A stretch of DNA of 64,000 bases. Origin: Cynocephalus volans (lineage: Eukaryota; Chordata; Mammalia; Dermoptera; Cynocephalidae). The notes under the pieces were generated by a model. That model saw only the letters and a list, made by a program, of their open reading frames with translations, was not told the DNA's origin and did no database searches. The translations under genes and the position numbers were made by a program. The first letter of the stretch is position 1. Every line of letters starts with the position of its first letter. The DNA is taken from NCBI RefSeq assembly GCF_027409185.1, contig NC_084463.1:164285869-164349868 (forward strand), read 5' to 3'. This document shows positions 46,002 to 56,529 of this stretch, piece after piece.

Positions 46002-47555
46002 CTGGGAGGGAAAGAGACCAGCGTTAGGGCCGGGCCACCTCTTGGGCAAGGGACCCTGGGGGCCGAGGGTCAGGGGCTCCTTTCTGTCCCAGCCCCCTCT
46101 CTGAGCTGAGAATTCTCCCCCGGACAGTCAGGGTGTCAGGACTCTGACAGGGTGAGAAGGAGACATGGTCAGACCACAACAGCTGGTGCTGCCGCCACCT
46201 GCCAGGCACCTACCAGCCACTGCGTCCAGCCGGAAGAGTGCAGCGCTATCCCTGGGATACAGAGATATCCCACCTGCCAGCGGTGCCCTTTCCCGGGTCT
46301 GGTAGGTGCCCACTCGGGGATGGGCTGCTCCTTTTGTCGGGGCTGGCCGCAGGACACCTGACCTTCTTCTGAGAACTTCGGGGGTGTGGGTGGCACTGCC
46401 AGCCCTGTGACCCAGTGTCTCCCCTCTGCGACCCAGGCACAGGTTGGCCTGGAGGAGTCACGATCCTGCTGGTGCGGTGCACTGGCCCCAGCCAGGCGCC
46501 TGGCGACCCTCGCTACTCACCGAGCCGTAGAGCTTGCCCTTGCCGCTCATGGCCACGAAGAACCGGCTGGTCACACCGAAGATGCTCACCACACCGCGCT
46601 CCACCGGCGACAGCTCCAGCAGGCCTGGGGGCGGGGCGCAGGTCATTCCGGGGCAGGCGACCCTTGGCCCACACCGCCCCTCCGCCTGTGTGCCTCCGGG
46701 GACCCCATTTCTGGGGTGGGATGGGAGTAAAGGGCCCTGGGTCCCCAGCACAGGTTGCCCCCCAGGGCCCCCGAAGCCCAAGTACGAGCTGGCGCCGAGT
46801 AGCTCGTCCCGTGTCGGGGGCCCCCGGCGGCCACGCCCAGTCCCAGACAGCAGGAGCGAGGCGGCCCCCGAGCCCTGCCCCGGCCTGGGCGCTTGTCCCG
46901 GGCCCCCGCGGGTGCCGGTGGCCGCGCTGCGCTCCCTGTGCCCACGGACGAAGGCGCTGGAATTCAGTACCCGGAGTCCGGGGCTTCCGAAGGCGGGGAG
47001 GCGGGGCTCGGCCGCCGGGGTGCGCAAAGCCGGTCCCTGCGGCCACTGCTGGAGCCAAGAGAGTTTGCGTCCCCGCGCCCCAGCGTCAGAAGGGACCGCA
47101 GCCCGAGTCCGCCCCGGTTCCCAGGGCCCGAGAGCAGGTGCCCGCCCGGGGCCTCCGTGCGTGGTCGCGCGAGCCGGAAGGAGCGGCCGCTGCCGCGGGC
47201 CCCCGCCCCACTCACTGTCGCTCGTGTCCGCGTGCACGCCGCCGATGCGGCCGTCGGGGAGCACCTGGAGGTGGAAGCCGATGCCCACGTTGCAGTAGAG
47301 CCGCCGCAGCCGCTTGATGCCCAGCAGGTAGTCGCCGGCGCCGCTCTGCGCGGCCGCCTCCTGGGGCTGCGCGGCCACCGGCAGGCGCGCCAGCGAGCGC
47401 GCCACCAGGCTCTCCCAGCGGCGCTCCAGCTCGGCCTCCAGCGTGCCGTTGGGTGCGGTGGGCGCGGCGGCGCCCCCTCTGCCCGCCCAGGGCGCCAGCA
47501 GGGCCAGCAGGACCGCCGGGAGCAGCGCCGCCGCGGCCGCCCCGGGCCCCGCCAT
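45825..47555 (-). CDS. FGF4: FGF4, fibroblast growth factor 4 (three coding exons)
   Basis: The CDS is the complement of 45825-46001, 46521-46624 and 47216-47555: 340 + 104 + 177 nt, or 206 codons plus TGA, the same length as human FGF4. FGF4 is a secreted heparin-dependent ligand of FGF receptors (mainly IIIc isoforms) that acts in peri-implantation embryo, limb apical ridge and tooth signalling. Visible features: a hydrophobic signal peptide (residues 1 to about 30, with [15 protein letters not shown]), an N-glycosylation sequon NGT at residue 36, then the beta-trefoil core from about residue 79 ([20 protein letters not shown]) to the C-terminal [10 protein letters not shown]. The basic run [11 protein letters not shown] is the heparin-binding region of the family. 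Both introns are GT-AG; intron 1 is phase 1 (splits Ser114) and intron 2 is phase 0, and the 104-nt middle exon is the FGF-family standard. The ATG at 47555 has G at -3 and +4 and directly precedes the signal peptide. The gene is intact with no stop or frameshift. Confidence 0.98.
46002..46520 (-). other. FGF4: FGF4 intron 2 (519 bp)
   Basis: GT-AG intron of phase 0 with a pyrimidine-rich acceptor tract (CTCTTTCCCTCCCAG). I see no interspersed repeat or additional exon in it. Confidence 0.95.
46521..46624 (-). CDS. FGF4: FGF4 coding exon 2 (104 nt)
   Basis: The acceptor is CCCCAG before GCCTGCTGG at 46624 and the donor is GTGAGT at 46520. It encodes Ser114 (completed across the junction) through Ser148: the strands with [17 protein letters not shown] and FFVAM, ending KLYGS. 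The 104-nt size matches exon 2 of FGF genes. Human has MSSKGK where this gene has MSGKGK (from memory). Confidence 0.97.
46625..47215 (-). other. FGF4: FGF4 intron 1 (591 bp)
   Basis: GT-AG intron of phase 1. It is GC-rich and forms the transcript-downstream part of the CpG island. No repeat or small RNA gene is recognisable inside it. Confidence 0.95.
47216..47555 (-). CDS. FGF4: FGF4 coding exon 1
   Basis: It runs from the ATG (47555-47553) through the signal peptide and the first beta-trefoil strands to Asp113 plus the first base of Ser114. The donor at 47215 reads GTGAGT after ...GACA. The exon is very GC-rich and lies in the CpG island. The N-terminal alanine run ([12 protein letters not shown]) is slightly expanded compared with the human start MSGPGTAAVALL as I recall it. 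Confidence 0.97.
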
Positions 47556-47722
47556 CCCGGCCCGCGGGCCGTGCGTCCGTCTGGCGGTCCGTGCGCCCAG
47601 GAAGCCCGGGGCCCGAGCTGCGCCTGTGGAGGCCCGCGGGAGCGCACGGCCTGGACCCGGACCGGGAGTGCGGGCGGAAGGACGGCCGGGAGGCGACTGA
47701 CGGGGCCCCCGGGCGCCGGGCG

Positions 47723-47737
47723 CTACCCGGGCTGCAT
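47723..47737 (-). CDS. Upstream ORF (M-Q-P-G-stop) in FGF4 5' leader
   Basis: ATG CAG CCC GGG TAG on the FGF4 strand. It is the only ATG between the predicted start site (about 47814) and the FGF4 initiator, about 75 nt from the cap and 167 nt before the main ATG. The base at -3 is T (GCTCCATGC), so initiation would be weak and leaky. It could modestly dampen FGF4 translation; whether it is translated is unknown. Confidence 0.5.
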
Positions 47738-47837
47738 GGAGCGGCGCGCGGCGGCGCGGGGTCGTGCGGCCGGGCCGGGAGCCGGCGGAGCGGTGCGCGC
47801 CTCCCTGCGCGCTGGGCCGGCCGCGCCGAGCCGCGGC

Positions 47838-47844
47838 ATATATA
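47838..47844 (-). promoter_or_regulatory. FGF4: FGF4 TATA box
   Basis: The FGF4 strand reads GGCTATATATGCC, an AT island in otherwise GC-rich sequence, 283-289 bp upstream of the ATG. It predicts transcription starting near 47814 and a 5' UTR of about 260 nt. Human and mouse FGF4 promoters are known to have TATA, Sp1 and CCAAT elements. Confidence 0.8.
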
Positions 47845-47850
47845 GCCGGG

Positions 47851-47860
47851 CGCCCCTCCC
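47851..47860 (-). promoter_or_regulatory. FGF4: GC box (Sp/KLF-type) next to the FGF4 TATA box
   Basis: GGGAGGGGCG on the FGF4 strand, immediately upstream of the TATA box, resembles the Sp1-type sites known in FGF4 promoters. A second G-rich purine tract lies at 47954-47970 on the + strand. Confidence 0.5.
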
Positions 47861-47945
47861 ACTCGCCGGCTCCCGCGGGGGGCCGTGCGCGATCGCCTGG
47901 GCGCCCGGGGCGCTGTGGCGCTCGCGGCCGGTCGCAGGCCGCCTG

Positions 47946-47950
47946 CCAAT
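47946..47950 (+). promoter_or_regulatory. FGF4: CCAAT box (NF-Y-type) of the FGF4 promoter
   Basis: GCCAATCAGG on the + strand, which is CCTGATTGGC (inverted CCAAT) relative to FGF4, about 105 bp upstream of the TATA box. The flanks fit the NF-Y consensus. Confidence 0.65.
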
Positions 47951-48249
47951 CAGGGCCGGGGGAGGGGAGGCGGCCGGGACGAGCTCCGCCAGTGCCACCT
48001 GGAGGGACCCCGGCCCCCACCCTCGGCTCCGCCCGGCCCGCGGACCTGTTCGTGCCGCCCCTCTCGTCTCCTCCACTCCTGATTCTCATCCAAAGTTCGG
48101 CCTCCGACTCGCGCCTTCTGCGTCTCTGCTCAGGCCGCCTGGGCGCAGCCCTAACTCGGGCGCCCTCACCTCCGCGTGCGCTCAGGAGCCAGCTGGCCGC
48201 TGTGTTTTGCGCTTCGCCTTTCGGGGACTCTCGGGGGCCTGGTTCCATT

Positions 48250-49285
48250 GCTGGGGACTTCAGGACTGGCCCAGGAATGAGGGGTGGGTAAGGGCAGTAA
48301 GCAACACCCAGGTGGCTGGGCTAGGGAGAAGCCGGCGGCTACAGGCTAGAGGGAGGCGAGGCCCGGTCCTGACCTGCAGCCTTGGTGCGTTTCGGGGATG
48401 GAGTTCCATCTCCTGTGGGGAGGCTCGGCCTGAGCAGGCGTCCACGAAGGGGGTTGCTGCTAGCCAAGGGGAAGGTGGTGAAGATGCACCCAGGGGAAGC
48501 CACAGCCCTGTACCGCCTGTACACTAGGACAGGTGGCAGGGCACAGAGCTATAAAGGACATCCACCATCTCCCCTTCACCTCCCATTCCGCAGCAGGAAT
48601 ATTCAAGTCCCATAGCTAGAGCCTTCAACCCAGCAGGACCCAGGCCAGGCCTTGGGAAGGCTCCCATCTCCCACCCGTGGTCCCCACCCCCTACTGTGCC
48701 CATTTATGGCCTGACGGGGATGGCTGCCAGAGGCCCAGCTAGATGCTGGCTCACCTAAGTGTGAAAATCCCTGTTCTTTGTGGTACCTGAGGAGCCTTGC
48801 TTGCCACCTCCAGCAGGCCTGCCTGCCACAGCTGCAGGGGGCTTGGAGCCCACCTCACCTTTTGTTGCCACCAGCACCTGTGACCAGAGACATCCCCAGA
48901 CCATTTCAGCCTCCTCCACCTCCCACTCCATCCCTGCCTGGGGAGCCCTGGGAGTTTAGAACCCTGCTGGGGCTTATTGATACCACTGAAGGGGACCTGG
49001 GAGGCTTGTGGTCTCTGCTGGGAGGCCCAGAAACGGGTGCACTCAGGGGTCATGGAGTGGCCTGGCAGGACCAAAACCTGTCTCCAGACTCTTCAGTGCA
49101 GCTCGTTGCCCCTCTCTGGGCCTACAGCCTAGCCTGCCCAAGCAGCACCTGCACAGAAGCAGGTCTCCCTGGCTCCCCACTCACAGCTGTGAGAGGCAAC
49201 CTGGCAGCCTCTGGGCCCCTGGCCCCCCAGATGGGCCTGCAGATCTGGTGCGAAGAAGACAATCCTGGCCAAGGTTCTGGAGACC
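48250..49285. other. FGF4 upstream flank, nothing recognised
   Basis: GC-rich sequence with open frames on both strands but no recognisable protein family or repeat. It begins just beyond the CpG island on the upstream side of FGF4. Confidence 0.45.
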
Positions 49286-49289
49286 AAAT

Positions 49290-49365
49290 ACCTGCCCCTC
49301 ATTTGCTGTGTGGCCTTGGGCAAGTCTCTTTCCATCTCTGGGTCCCTGACTCCCAATTGGCAAAA
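49290..49365 (+). repeat. MIR fragment
   Basis: 'gctgtgtggccttgggcaagtctctttccatctctgggtccctg' is the sense MIR core. Confidence 0.65.
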
Positions 49366-49914
49366 TGGCATGGAAGGTGGTCTTACCTTCCTCACCCTGG
49401 GTCCCCCTGGGCACCTCCTCTGGGGGAGTGGGACCCAGGCCTGGAGACCTGCTGTGCCAGCTGCCCTGAGCAGAGGCCCTCTGATGTCTTTCCCCAGCTC
49501 CTGATGGGATGAGTCCTCTCTCTTCCCAGGACTTCTACAGCAACTCTATTTGGGGCTCCCCCAAGACCCCTTTCTAACTCTCCTATCTGCTGATGAGTTC
49601 AGCAAAGAACCCCACGGGCAGCTAATTCAGCTCCCAGAACTGCTAGCCCACCTGTACGTAATAGGTGCTCTTGGGGACTGAAGGACTGACACCCAGCAGG
49701 GGGATTAGGAGTTGGGAATTCTGGGCAGAACTGACTTGAGATATGGCTCCCACCTTGTCACTGAGGGTCCCTGAGCCCACCCTTCACCTCTGCAGGCCTC
49801 CTCACCCAACCAATGTCAGCTAGCAAAGGCACAGGTGAGGATTTGTGGCACAGCTGCAGATGACAGGTGCATGAAGCACTCAGTGTTGCAATTTCCCTCT
49901 CCATGACCCCCATT

Positions 49915-50245
49915 TCTTGACCCGGGTCTCCCGCCTTCTTCCTCTCGGCCACTGTGCTCCAACCACACTGGTCTTTTTATCTCTCCAAGCTTCCAGCTGG
50001 AAGACTCCCCCACACCTTTCTGTCAGTGACTTCTCCCTATTCGGGGAGCAGCCTCAAATAGCAGCCACTTGGGGATACTCTGTGGCACCCCCAGTCCCTC
50101 TGTGGTTATTGTCCTTCACAGCCCTTAAAGACTCTGACCTTTCACCCCATTTAGACTGTCACCTGCAAGGGCCGAGCACAGGTTTGTGTCACTCCCAGCT
50201 GTATCTCCAGTGCCTGGCACATTATAGGTGCTGAATAGGTGTTGG
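49915..50245 (+). repeat. L2 fragment
   Basis: 'ccagtgcctggcacattataggtgctgaataggtgt' is the L2 3' terminus, preceded by 'gtgctccaaccacactgg' and 'agcttccagctggaag'. Confidence 0.6.
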
Positions 50246-50649
50246 AGAGTAGGCGGCTGGCTGGCTGAGTGCAGCTTGGAGCTCCTCTGCCAGTAGATCC
50301 TCCATGCAGGCTGCAGTGCCTAACCTGCCACCGTGCCTGGGACAAACAGAGAACACCTGCAAAAGCTTCAGGCCCAAGCTGCTGGCTCCCCCATGGGAAG
50401 CCCCTCACTGACTTTTTTCCTTTTATTGGAATGAAAGAGTTGGACCAAGGGACTAATTTTTCCAGATCTAGACCCCTTGAGGACCCGAGCCAGCTCTCAG
50501 TGGAGGGATAAGGCGATCTTGAAACAAGACCCTCACTTAGCTTGGGCCATAAGCCCTTCTACCTTGCTGCTTCCCAGGGTGCCCTGCTTACCAAGAACGT
50601 GGGTTGCGAGGAAGCCTTGGGGCCATCCCGAGGTTCTGGGCTCTGCAGC

Positions 50650-50760
50650 CACCTGCTCTGGATTCACATCCGGTCTCTATCTGTGTTGGTTGTACAACCT
50701 TTGGCAGTCTCACTTCTGATCATCCTCAGTTTCTCTGTCTATAAAATGGGCGTAGGAGTT
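50650..50760 (+). repeat. MIR fragment
   Basis: 'ctgctctggattcacatcc' and 'tcatcctcagtttctctgtctataaaatggg' fit sense MIR. Confidence 0.6.
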
Positions 50761-51017
50761 GGACGTCAGCCTTAACAAGACAGGGAAGAGGCTTAACAAG
50801 TCAGCTCTTTAGACTGCACACCCCTTGGGGAGGGGGTTCAGACAGGGCCTGGCTAACAGTAAATGCGCGGAATTGGTGAGATAAACAAAGCCGTGTGTTC
50901 GGCCTGCAGGAGGGTCTTCCGAACATCATCAGCCAGTGAGTAGAGAGGCGCAGTGCGTGTGAGATGGAACAAGAGCTCCGAGAGGAAACCGCTGCTCCCC
51001 GGAAATCCTTCTGATCT

Positions 51018-51038
51018 AAAAAAAAAAAAAAAAAAAAA
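51018..51038 (+). repeat. A21 homopolymer
   Basis: Run of 21 A with no upstream SINE or processed-gene body recognisable. Confidence 0.95.
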
Positions 51039-51137
51039 TCCCAATGTCGTATCTTCCCCAGAATGGCTTCTTCTCCCAGGAAGGAGTGAAGGGGCTTTGC
51101 AGACCCACCAGCTCAGCTGTTAAGAGCTTGCTTGGCT

Positions 51138-51158
51138 TAATAATAATAATAATAATAA
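51138..51158 (+). repeat. (TAA)n microsatellite
   Basis: About seven TAA units (51138-51158). Confidence 0.95.
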
Positions 51159-51479
51159 AAGTGCTACATAAAAAGTCACTTTGAGTCCTCAGGGCAACAC
51201 AACAGAGCTCGGCCTGGGGCAAGGGCCGAGGCCGTGTGAGTTCTGTAAATAGCTCAACTGTTTTCTCAACTCAACTTCCCATTCTGGACCTTGGCAAGAA
51301 GAGCCTCACGACAGCGTCTTTCTGCATAAGTCAAGGAGAAGGGTTCGGCCGGAAGTATAGAGTTGTCCACATTCAGCCAAAGCACCCCAAGAAAAGTGAC
51401 ACTTTTTTCTTTAGGATTTTCAAAGGAAGGAAAGATTCAGCCAATATTTTTAGCTTTCTTTTTTAATGGTGATAACATA

Positions 51480-52155
51480 AAATTGACCATCTTAACCATT
51501 TTTTAAAGATTTTTTTTCAGAGCAGTTCGCAGCAATATTGAGGTGAGTTCCCATTACCTCCTGCCCCCATACGTGCCTGGCCTTTCCCTTTTGAACCATT
51601 TGTAAGTGCACAGCTCCGTGACATTAAGCACATTCACATTATTGTGCAGCCACCACCAACATCCGTATCCAGAACCTTTTCGTCTTCCAAACTGAAGCTC
51701 TGTTCCCATTAAACACCAACTCCTCATCCCTTCCCTCAGCCCCTGGCAACTACCATTTTACTTTCTGTCTCTATGATTTTGACGACTCTAGGGACATCAT
51801 GTAAGTGCAATCACACAGTCTTTGTCCTTTTATGTCTGACTTATTTCACTTAGCACAATGTCTTCAAAGTTCATGGTGTTGTAGCGTGGGTCATAATGTC
51901 CTTTCTTTTTAAGGCTGAATAATATTCCATTGCATGGATAGACCAAATGTCCATTGGCGCTGGTTGCCTCCGCCTTTGGCTACTGTGAATAGTGCTGCTG
52001 TGTCCATGGGGGTGCAAACATCTGTTCAAGCCCCTGCTTTCATTTCTTTTGGGCCTAGATCCAGAAGTGGAATTGCTGGATCATTTGGTAATTCTATGTT
52101 TAATTTTTTGAGGAAGTGCCTTACTGTTTTCCACATTTTTATTAAGGCACCTTAA
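51480..52155 (-). mobile_element. L1M-type LINE 3' region, antisense
   Basis: 'ttattgtgcagccaccacca', 'cccctggcaactaccatttt', 'gaataatattccattgcatg' and 'agaagtggaattgctggatc' lie in the antisense order of L1M 3' sequence. Confidence 0.75.
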
Positions 52156-52434
52156 ACATAGGGCATCAAGGAGATGAAGCAGCAGGTCGCTTGTTAGCTC
52201 AGAGGTGTCTTGGGTAGACAAATGCTTGCCCAGAGGTGGCTCTGTGACCTCTAGCTTCTCTCCTCTCTTGTTATCCTCTGGCTCATTTCTCCTTTACCTG
52301 ACGCTCACCCAGCCAGGTCTGGGCAACAGGCTTAGGGGCAGTTTCAGTGACTGCAAATCTATAAGACAATGGGCCATCCGGATGCACAGGTGTGCAAATC
52401 TTTGCACGTATTAGATACTCAAACCTGGGAGAAT

Positions 52435-52575
52435 TGGACAGAAACTATGCCTCAGTTTCCTCATCTGTAAAGTGAGAACACCAGAGTTCTCACCTTGGAG
52501 GATTAAATGAGATGACCCATGTTCAGCCCTTAGAACAGGCGGGCACACGCTGTCATGGCAAAGCACACAGGTGTA
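52435..52575 (+). repeat. MIR fragment
   Basis: 'tatgcctcagtttcctcatctgtaaagtgag' followed by 'ggattaaatgagatgacc' is a well-preserved sense MIR. Confidence 0.78.
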
Positions 52576-52794
52576 TTGCTTTTGAGGTGTTGCTGCCTGC
52601 TTGACCACGAGTCTGGGGAGCCAGGTGCCCGGCACACCCCCTCACCTGCCCTCACTCACCAATGACTGTGGGCGATTTGCTTAGTCCCTCAGTACCTAGC
52701 ATGTTACCTTCATGAGGTCGCTAAGAGAACTGGAAGAATTAGATGTGCAAAGTGCTCGGTGCCCTATCCCCAGGCTGTGAACCATCGGGATCTC

Positions 52795-53045
52795 CAGCAC
52801 CTCTCCAGATAAGAATCAGCGCCGCAACGTTTATTAGGGAGCCGGGCGCTGTGCTCACCCGGGCTTTGCAAGGCTGACTGCCCTCTGTCCTCACCCAGCC
52901 CATGAGGCAGGGCCTGCCTACTATCAACATTTTACAGAAGGAAGAACCGCAGCTCGGGGCACTGCAGCAGAAACCTCCAGGTCACCGAGCTAGAAAACAG
53001 CAGAGCCAGGCCCAGACCCCAGCACTGGGCGTTGAAGTCAGGCTC
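52795..53045 (-). repeat. MIR-like fragment
   Basis: 'cgtttattagggagccgggcgctgtgctcac', 'catgaggcagggcctgcctactatcaacattttacag' and 'caccgagctagaaaacagcagagcc' are a long reversed MIR. Confidence 0.55.
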
Positions 53046-53049
53046 CAGC

Positions 53050-54340
53050 CATGCTGCTCCCTGCCTCAGTTCCCTCTCCTGAGAAATGGAGCTCGTGGTC
53101 CGGACCTTGTCCACCTCACTGGGACGTTAGGAGTTCAAACTGTGCAAGTGAAAATCTTCCGTCAGTTCCAGAGTGGGTATGAAGTTCCACGCGCTGATGT
53201 GACAGCCCCTATCCATTTGTCCATTTGGGAGGTCGTAAAATATGTGATCAAGCTCCCAACCTCCCACAGTCTCTGTATAATAGCAAAGATGGTCAGAGCT
53301 GAGAGGACCCCCAGACGCTGCCGAATCTGACCCTTTTGCTTCACAGAGGACAGTGGAAGGCCAGAGGGTGGAAGGGCTTCACCCAGGTCACCCAGGGGCC
53401 CAGTCCTCCCACTCGGGGGTCTGTCTCCCCATCAGCTGGACCAGTTTTCATGGCGTACCCACTCTGGAGAGTCCTGGGGTCCTGGGGATGGGGACATTTC
53501 AGCTGAGACCTAGATGATGAGAAGGGGCCAGCCAAGAGGGGGACGCAGGTGCTCCAGGCCGCTCCAGGAAGCTAGTGCTCGGGAGCCGGGTGGGTGCACG
53601 AGGTTGGAGGAGTGGGTAGGCCTGTGGACAGGGGAAGGGGTTTGGACTCGTCAGAGGGGGATTCACCCCATGGGGCTTGCCAGGGAGTCTCTGCAGATCC
53701 CGTGTCCTCCTCATAGCCTTCCCCAGCAGAGGAAGGGGCACCCCTATGGGCCTGAGGGGCTGGCCACCGGGAAGACTGGGGGTGGGAGGCATCCAAAGGA
53801 TAGGGGGTGTGGATCCTTCCCCCTGCTCAGGGTTTCCCAGAAACACTGAGGTCGAGGTCCACTCTCTTCCCTGGCAACTCCAGGGGTCTGCTCACAGCAG
53901 TGGGCATGGGGTTCAGCCCACACAATAAGACAAGATGGGAAATGCCAGTGGGAGAGGGAGTGAGGCCCCCCCCAGCCCCAAATCCCTCTCAATTCTGGCC
54001 CACAGGGTCCTCAGAGTAATCATGAGGTGGGGGGTGTTGGGAGGTTGAAGAAAAGTCAGCCTCTTCCCCCTACCCTCCACAGTGCCCTGGATGGACTCTC
54101 TAGGCCTAGGGAAGGTTCCGGACACCGTTTTCCTGCAACTGTGTGGCATCGTGCCCCAGATGGTCTCTTCTCTTTCCCTCTTTCTCCCTTCAGGTCAGCA
54201 GAGCCTGGAAAAATCCAAAAATAGCACCTGGCCTGACTCACCTGCTTACAGAGGAATGATCTCAGGCCCCAAATCCAGGGTTGATAACTTAGGTAGCATG
54301 AGGGAACCTGTGGGGACTTGGAGCACACAAGCTGGGTCCC
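53050..54340. other. Non-coding interval
   Basis: GC-rich sequence with overlapping short open frames on both strands; no gene or clear repeat recognised. Confidence 0.45.
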
Positions 54341-54344
54341 AGTG

Positions 54345-54500
54345 ACTGCCCCTCCGCTGATGGGCTGTGTGGCCTTGGGCAAGTCACTCACCCTCTCTGA
54401 GCCTTTGTTGATTTTTCTGTAGAGTTGGGCCTATAATGGTGCTCACCTAGCAGGGTTTCTGGGACGATCTAATGAAATGGGATCCTCCTTATGAAATGGG
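54345..54500 (+). repeat. MIR fragment
   Basis: 'gctgtgtggccttgggcaagtcactcaccctctctgagcctttg' is a clear sense MIR. Confidence 0.72.
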
Positions 54501-55369
54501 AGAGCCCACAAATGCGGGGAGGAGGAGTTTAGAGGAGGGGCCCTTCGTTCTCTGAGAAGGTTTGTTTCCACGGCCAGACCTCAGCTTCCCACCATTTCAG
54601 TCCTCTTGGTCATCTCTAGGACTGACCGTCCTCAGAGGCTTGTCCCAGGGCTCATCGGGTCTGCAGAAGTGGGGGACATGAGGCTGGTGGGGGGCGGGCT
54701 GAGGCTTCTCTCTCTCCTGGTTCCATCCTGCTCCCAAGGAGACTTGCTTGCTGGGGACGCAGATCTGGGAGGAAACCCAAGGACAGGTGTCTCCAATGGC
54801 CCCTAGACAGGAGCGTTCTATCGAAGGCTGGACATCTTGCCATTCAGGGTGGGAGGGACCCTCAAGCGATCTCAAGGCAGAAACCAGCATTGAGCTTTGG
54901 GGCCCGTCCTCCCCTGATAGGGAAGAGTTCCCTTGTTCCTAAGACGGCAAGTCTTCTTTGCTCTTGAGCCGTTCTGAACTCAGTGTTATAATTTACGTAG
55001 GTTACATAAATCCAGATGACCTGAAGGGCCAGATAAATCCATGCCCTCACTCAAATTTGGATTTAGATTGCCCTTGGTCTGGAAAATAGTTTTCTTCTTG
55101 GGAGACACATGTGTTTCTTTGTCCAAGGGGACAGGGGAGCGGGTGCGAGGACTTCGGCAGTGACGGGGGGCCGGGGTGATGGGTCCTCTGTCTCAGGCCT
55201 CAGCCAGCAGGGGGCTGCCTCCTGTGGCTCTGCCCAGCCCAGGCGTCCTTTCTTCACAGGCAGCAGGTGTCCATTAGGGACACCAGCTCCTTTTCTCTTC
55301 TGACCCGTCATCCTCAGCGCTGTCTTCATCCTCTCATGTACAGCTGAGTTGGCTCTCTCATACCTTTTT

Positions 55370-56525
55370 ACGCTGAAATCCGAAATTTGTTACAAATAGC
55401 TGCAAAAAATGTAAACTCCAGAATATCTTAAATATTGACATCTAAAGTAAAATTCTTCTGTTACTCTTTGAAATGTGTCCAGTGGAGTCTAAAAACTATA
55501 ACCATTTGATGTCTGTCAAATTTTATTTTTTTAAAAAAAAATGAATTAACTTTACTCCAATAGATAAAAATTGCAAACCCTTACCTTTTACCTTTGTATT
55601 TATATTTTCATTCTATTTCCCTCACCAATTTTACCCAAATTTGATGTAGTTTTAACCTTGAGAGTGTTTTATTGATCACTCTGTCATAATTCTCTGCAAC
55701 CAAAATATTTCTATGAATTAGTTTAAAAACTAATGTCCTATGGCTATTAGCATTAAATGTTTTTGTTCTGGATTTTGTTTTCATCACAGTTATTATTAAT
55801 ACATAGTTAATCAAATAACTGATAAGTAAAGAGCACAGATCAAATTCTGTTGGAAATGAATCTTAATTTGATGGAGGTAGAAGTTTAATTATTTCATATG
55901 CTTATTATTTCTGGAATCACATGGGGTTGGCTTCAGTTTTATCCCCATTTTCTATAGGTGGAAAAGCTGAGAAGCCTGTTCTCAGAAATAAGTAGGCAGA
56001 AGGGAAGTTTTGTTACGGTGACAACACCCACCAAAGCGTACATTCAAAATTGCATGTGATTTACCATGAAAAATGGTTTTTACTGCTCTATCTGATGACA
56101 CCTTTGTTAGTTCCTCTTTTGATTTGTTGACAGCAAAAGCTCCTGAGTCTTTGCCTGAATCAGCAAAGGATTTGTCACCAGTCACTGGAGCTGTACTTTT
56201 TTGGCTTCTGGAAAGTTTAGCCAAAGGTCTTTTTACCAAGACCTATGAAAGAACCATGAATTATGCCAGTTGGTCTTTCACTGGAAGGAACCTTGTTAAA
56301 CCCTATATAGGGCAGAAGGGGCAGGGAGGGGGGACTATTGCTAATTTCAATGTGGCTTAGCCAACACTATGGTGACAAAAAGCTTCTAATGCATCATGCA
56401 TTTTACATATGTTTCTTTCCAGACCTTGGAGCTGCCAACTTAGCTCACCCGACATATAGAAAGTTTTTGCCATATAGTGGTGCAATCAGCAAAGCCAGTC
56501 TTCACGGTGAGAGGGCCACATGAGA
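55370..56525. other. AT-rich block of unknown origin
   Basis: Base composition drops abruptly to AT-rich. Open frames of 95 codons (+, 56073-56360) and 85 codons (-, 55982-56239) overlap, but neither resembles a protein I know. It may be an old transposon or a decayed retrocopy; no tail or duplication was seen. Confidence 0.4.
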
Positions 56526-56529
56526 TTTA

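Larger units (their letters stand above)
46780..48190. promoter_or_regulatory. FGF4: CpG island over FGF4 promoter, exon 1 and most of intron 1
   Basis: CG dinucleotides and GC content rise sharply compared with the rest of the window, from intron 1 through exon 1 and the promoter to about 48.19 kb. Edges are estimated by eye. The island explains the long overlapping open frames on both strands here, which are not genes. Confidence 0.85.

Noticed and set aside
46458..48248. 596-codon minus-strand frame extending FGF4 exon 1 upstream and through intron 1
   Set aside because: The upstream part crosses the TATA and promoter region and the downstream part reads through consensus splice sites; only the segment from ATG 47555 to the donor at 47215 and the exon 2 segment are coding.
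46893..48527. 544-codon open frame on the + strand over the FGF4 promoter and exon 1
   Set aside because: It is antisense to FGF4 in a CpG island where stops are rare. Composition is Arg/Gly/Pro/Ala-rich with no family resemblance and no splice or promoter evidence.
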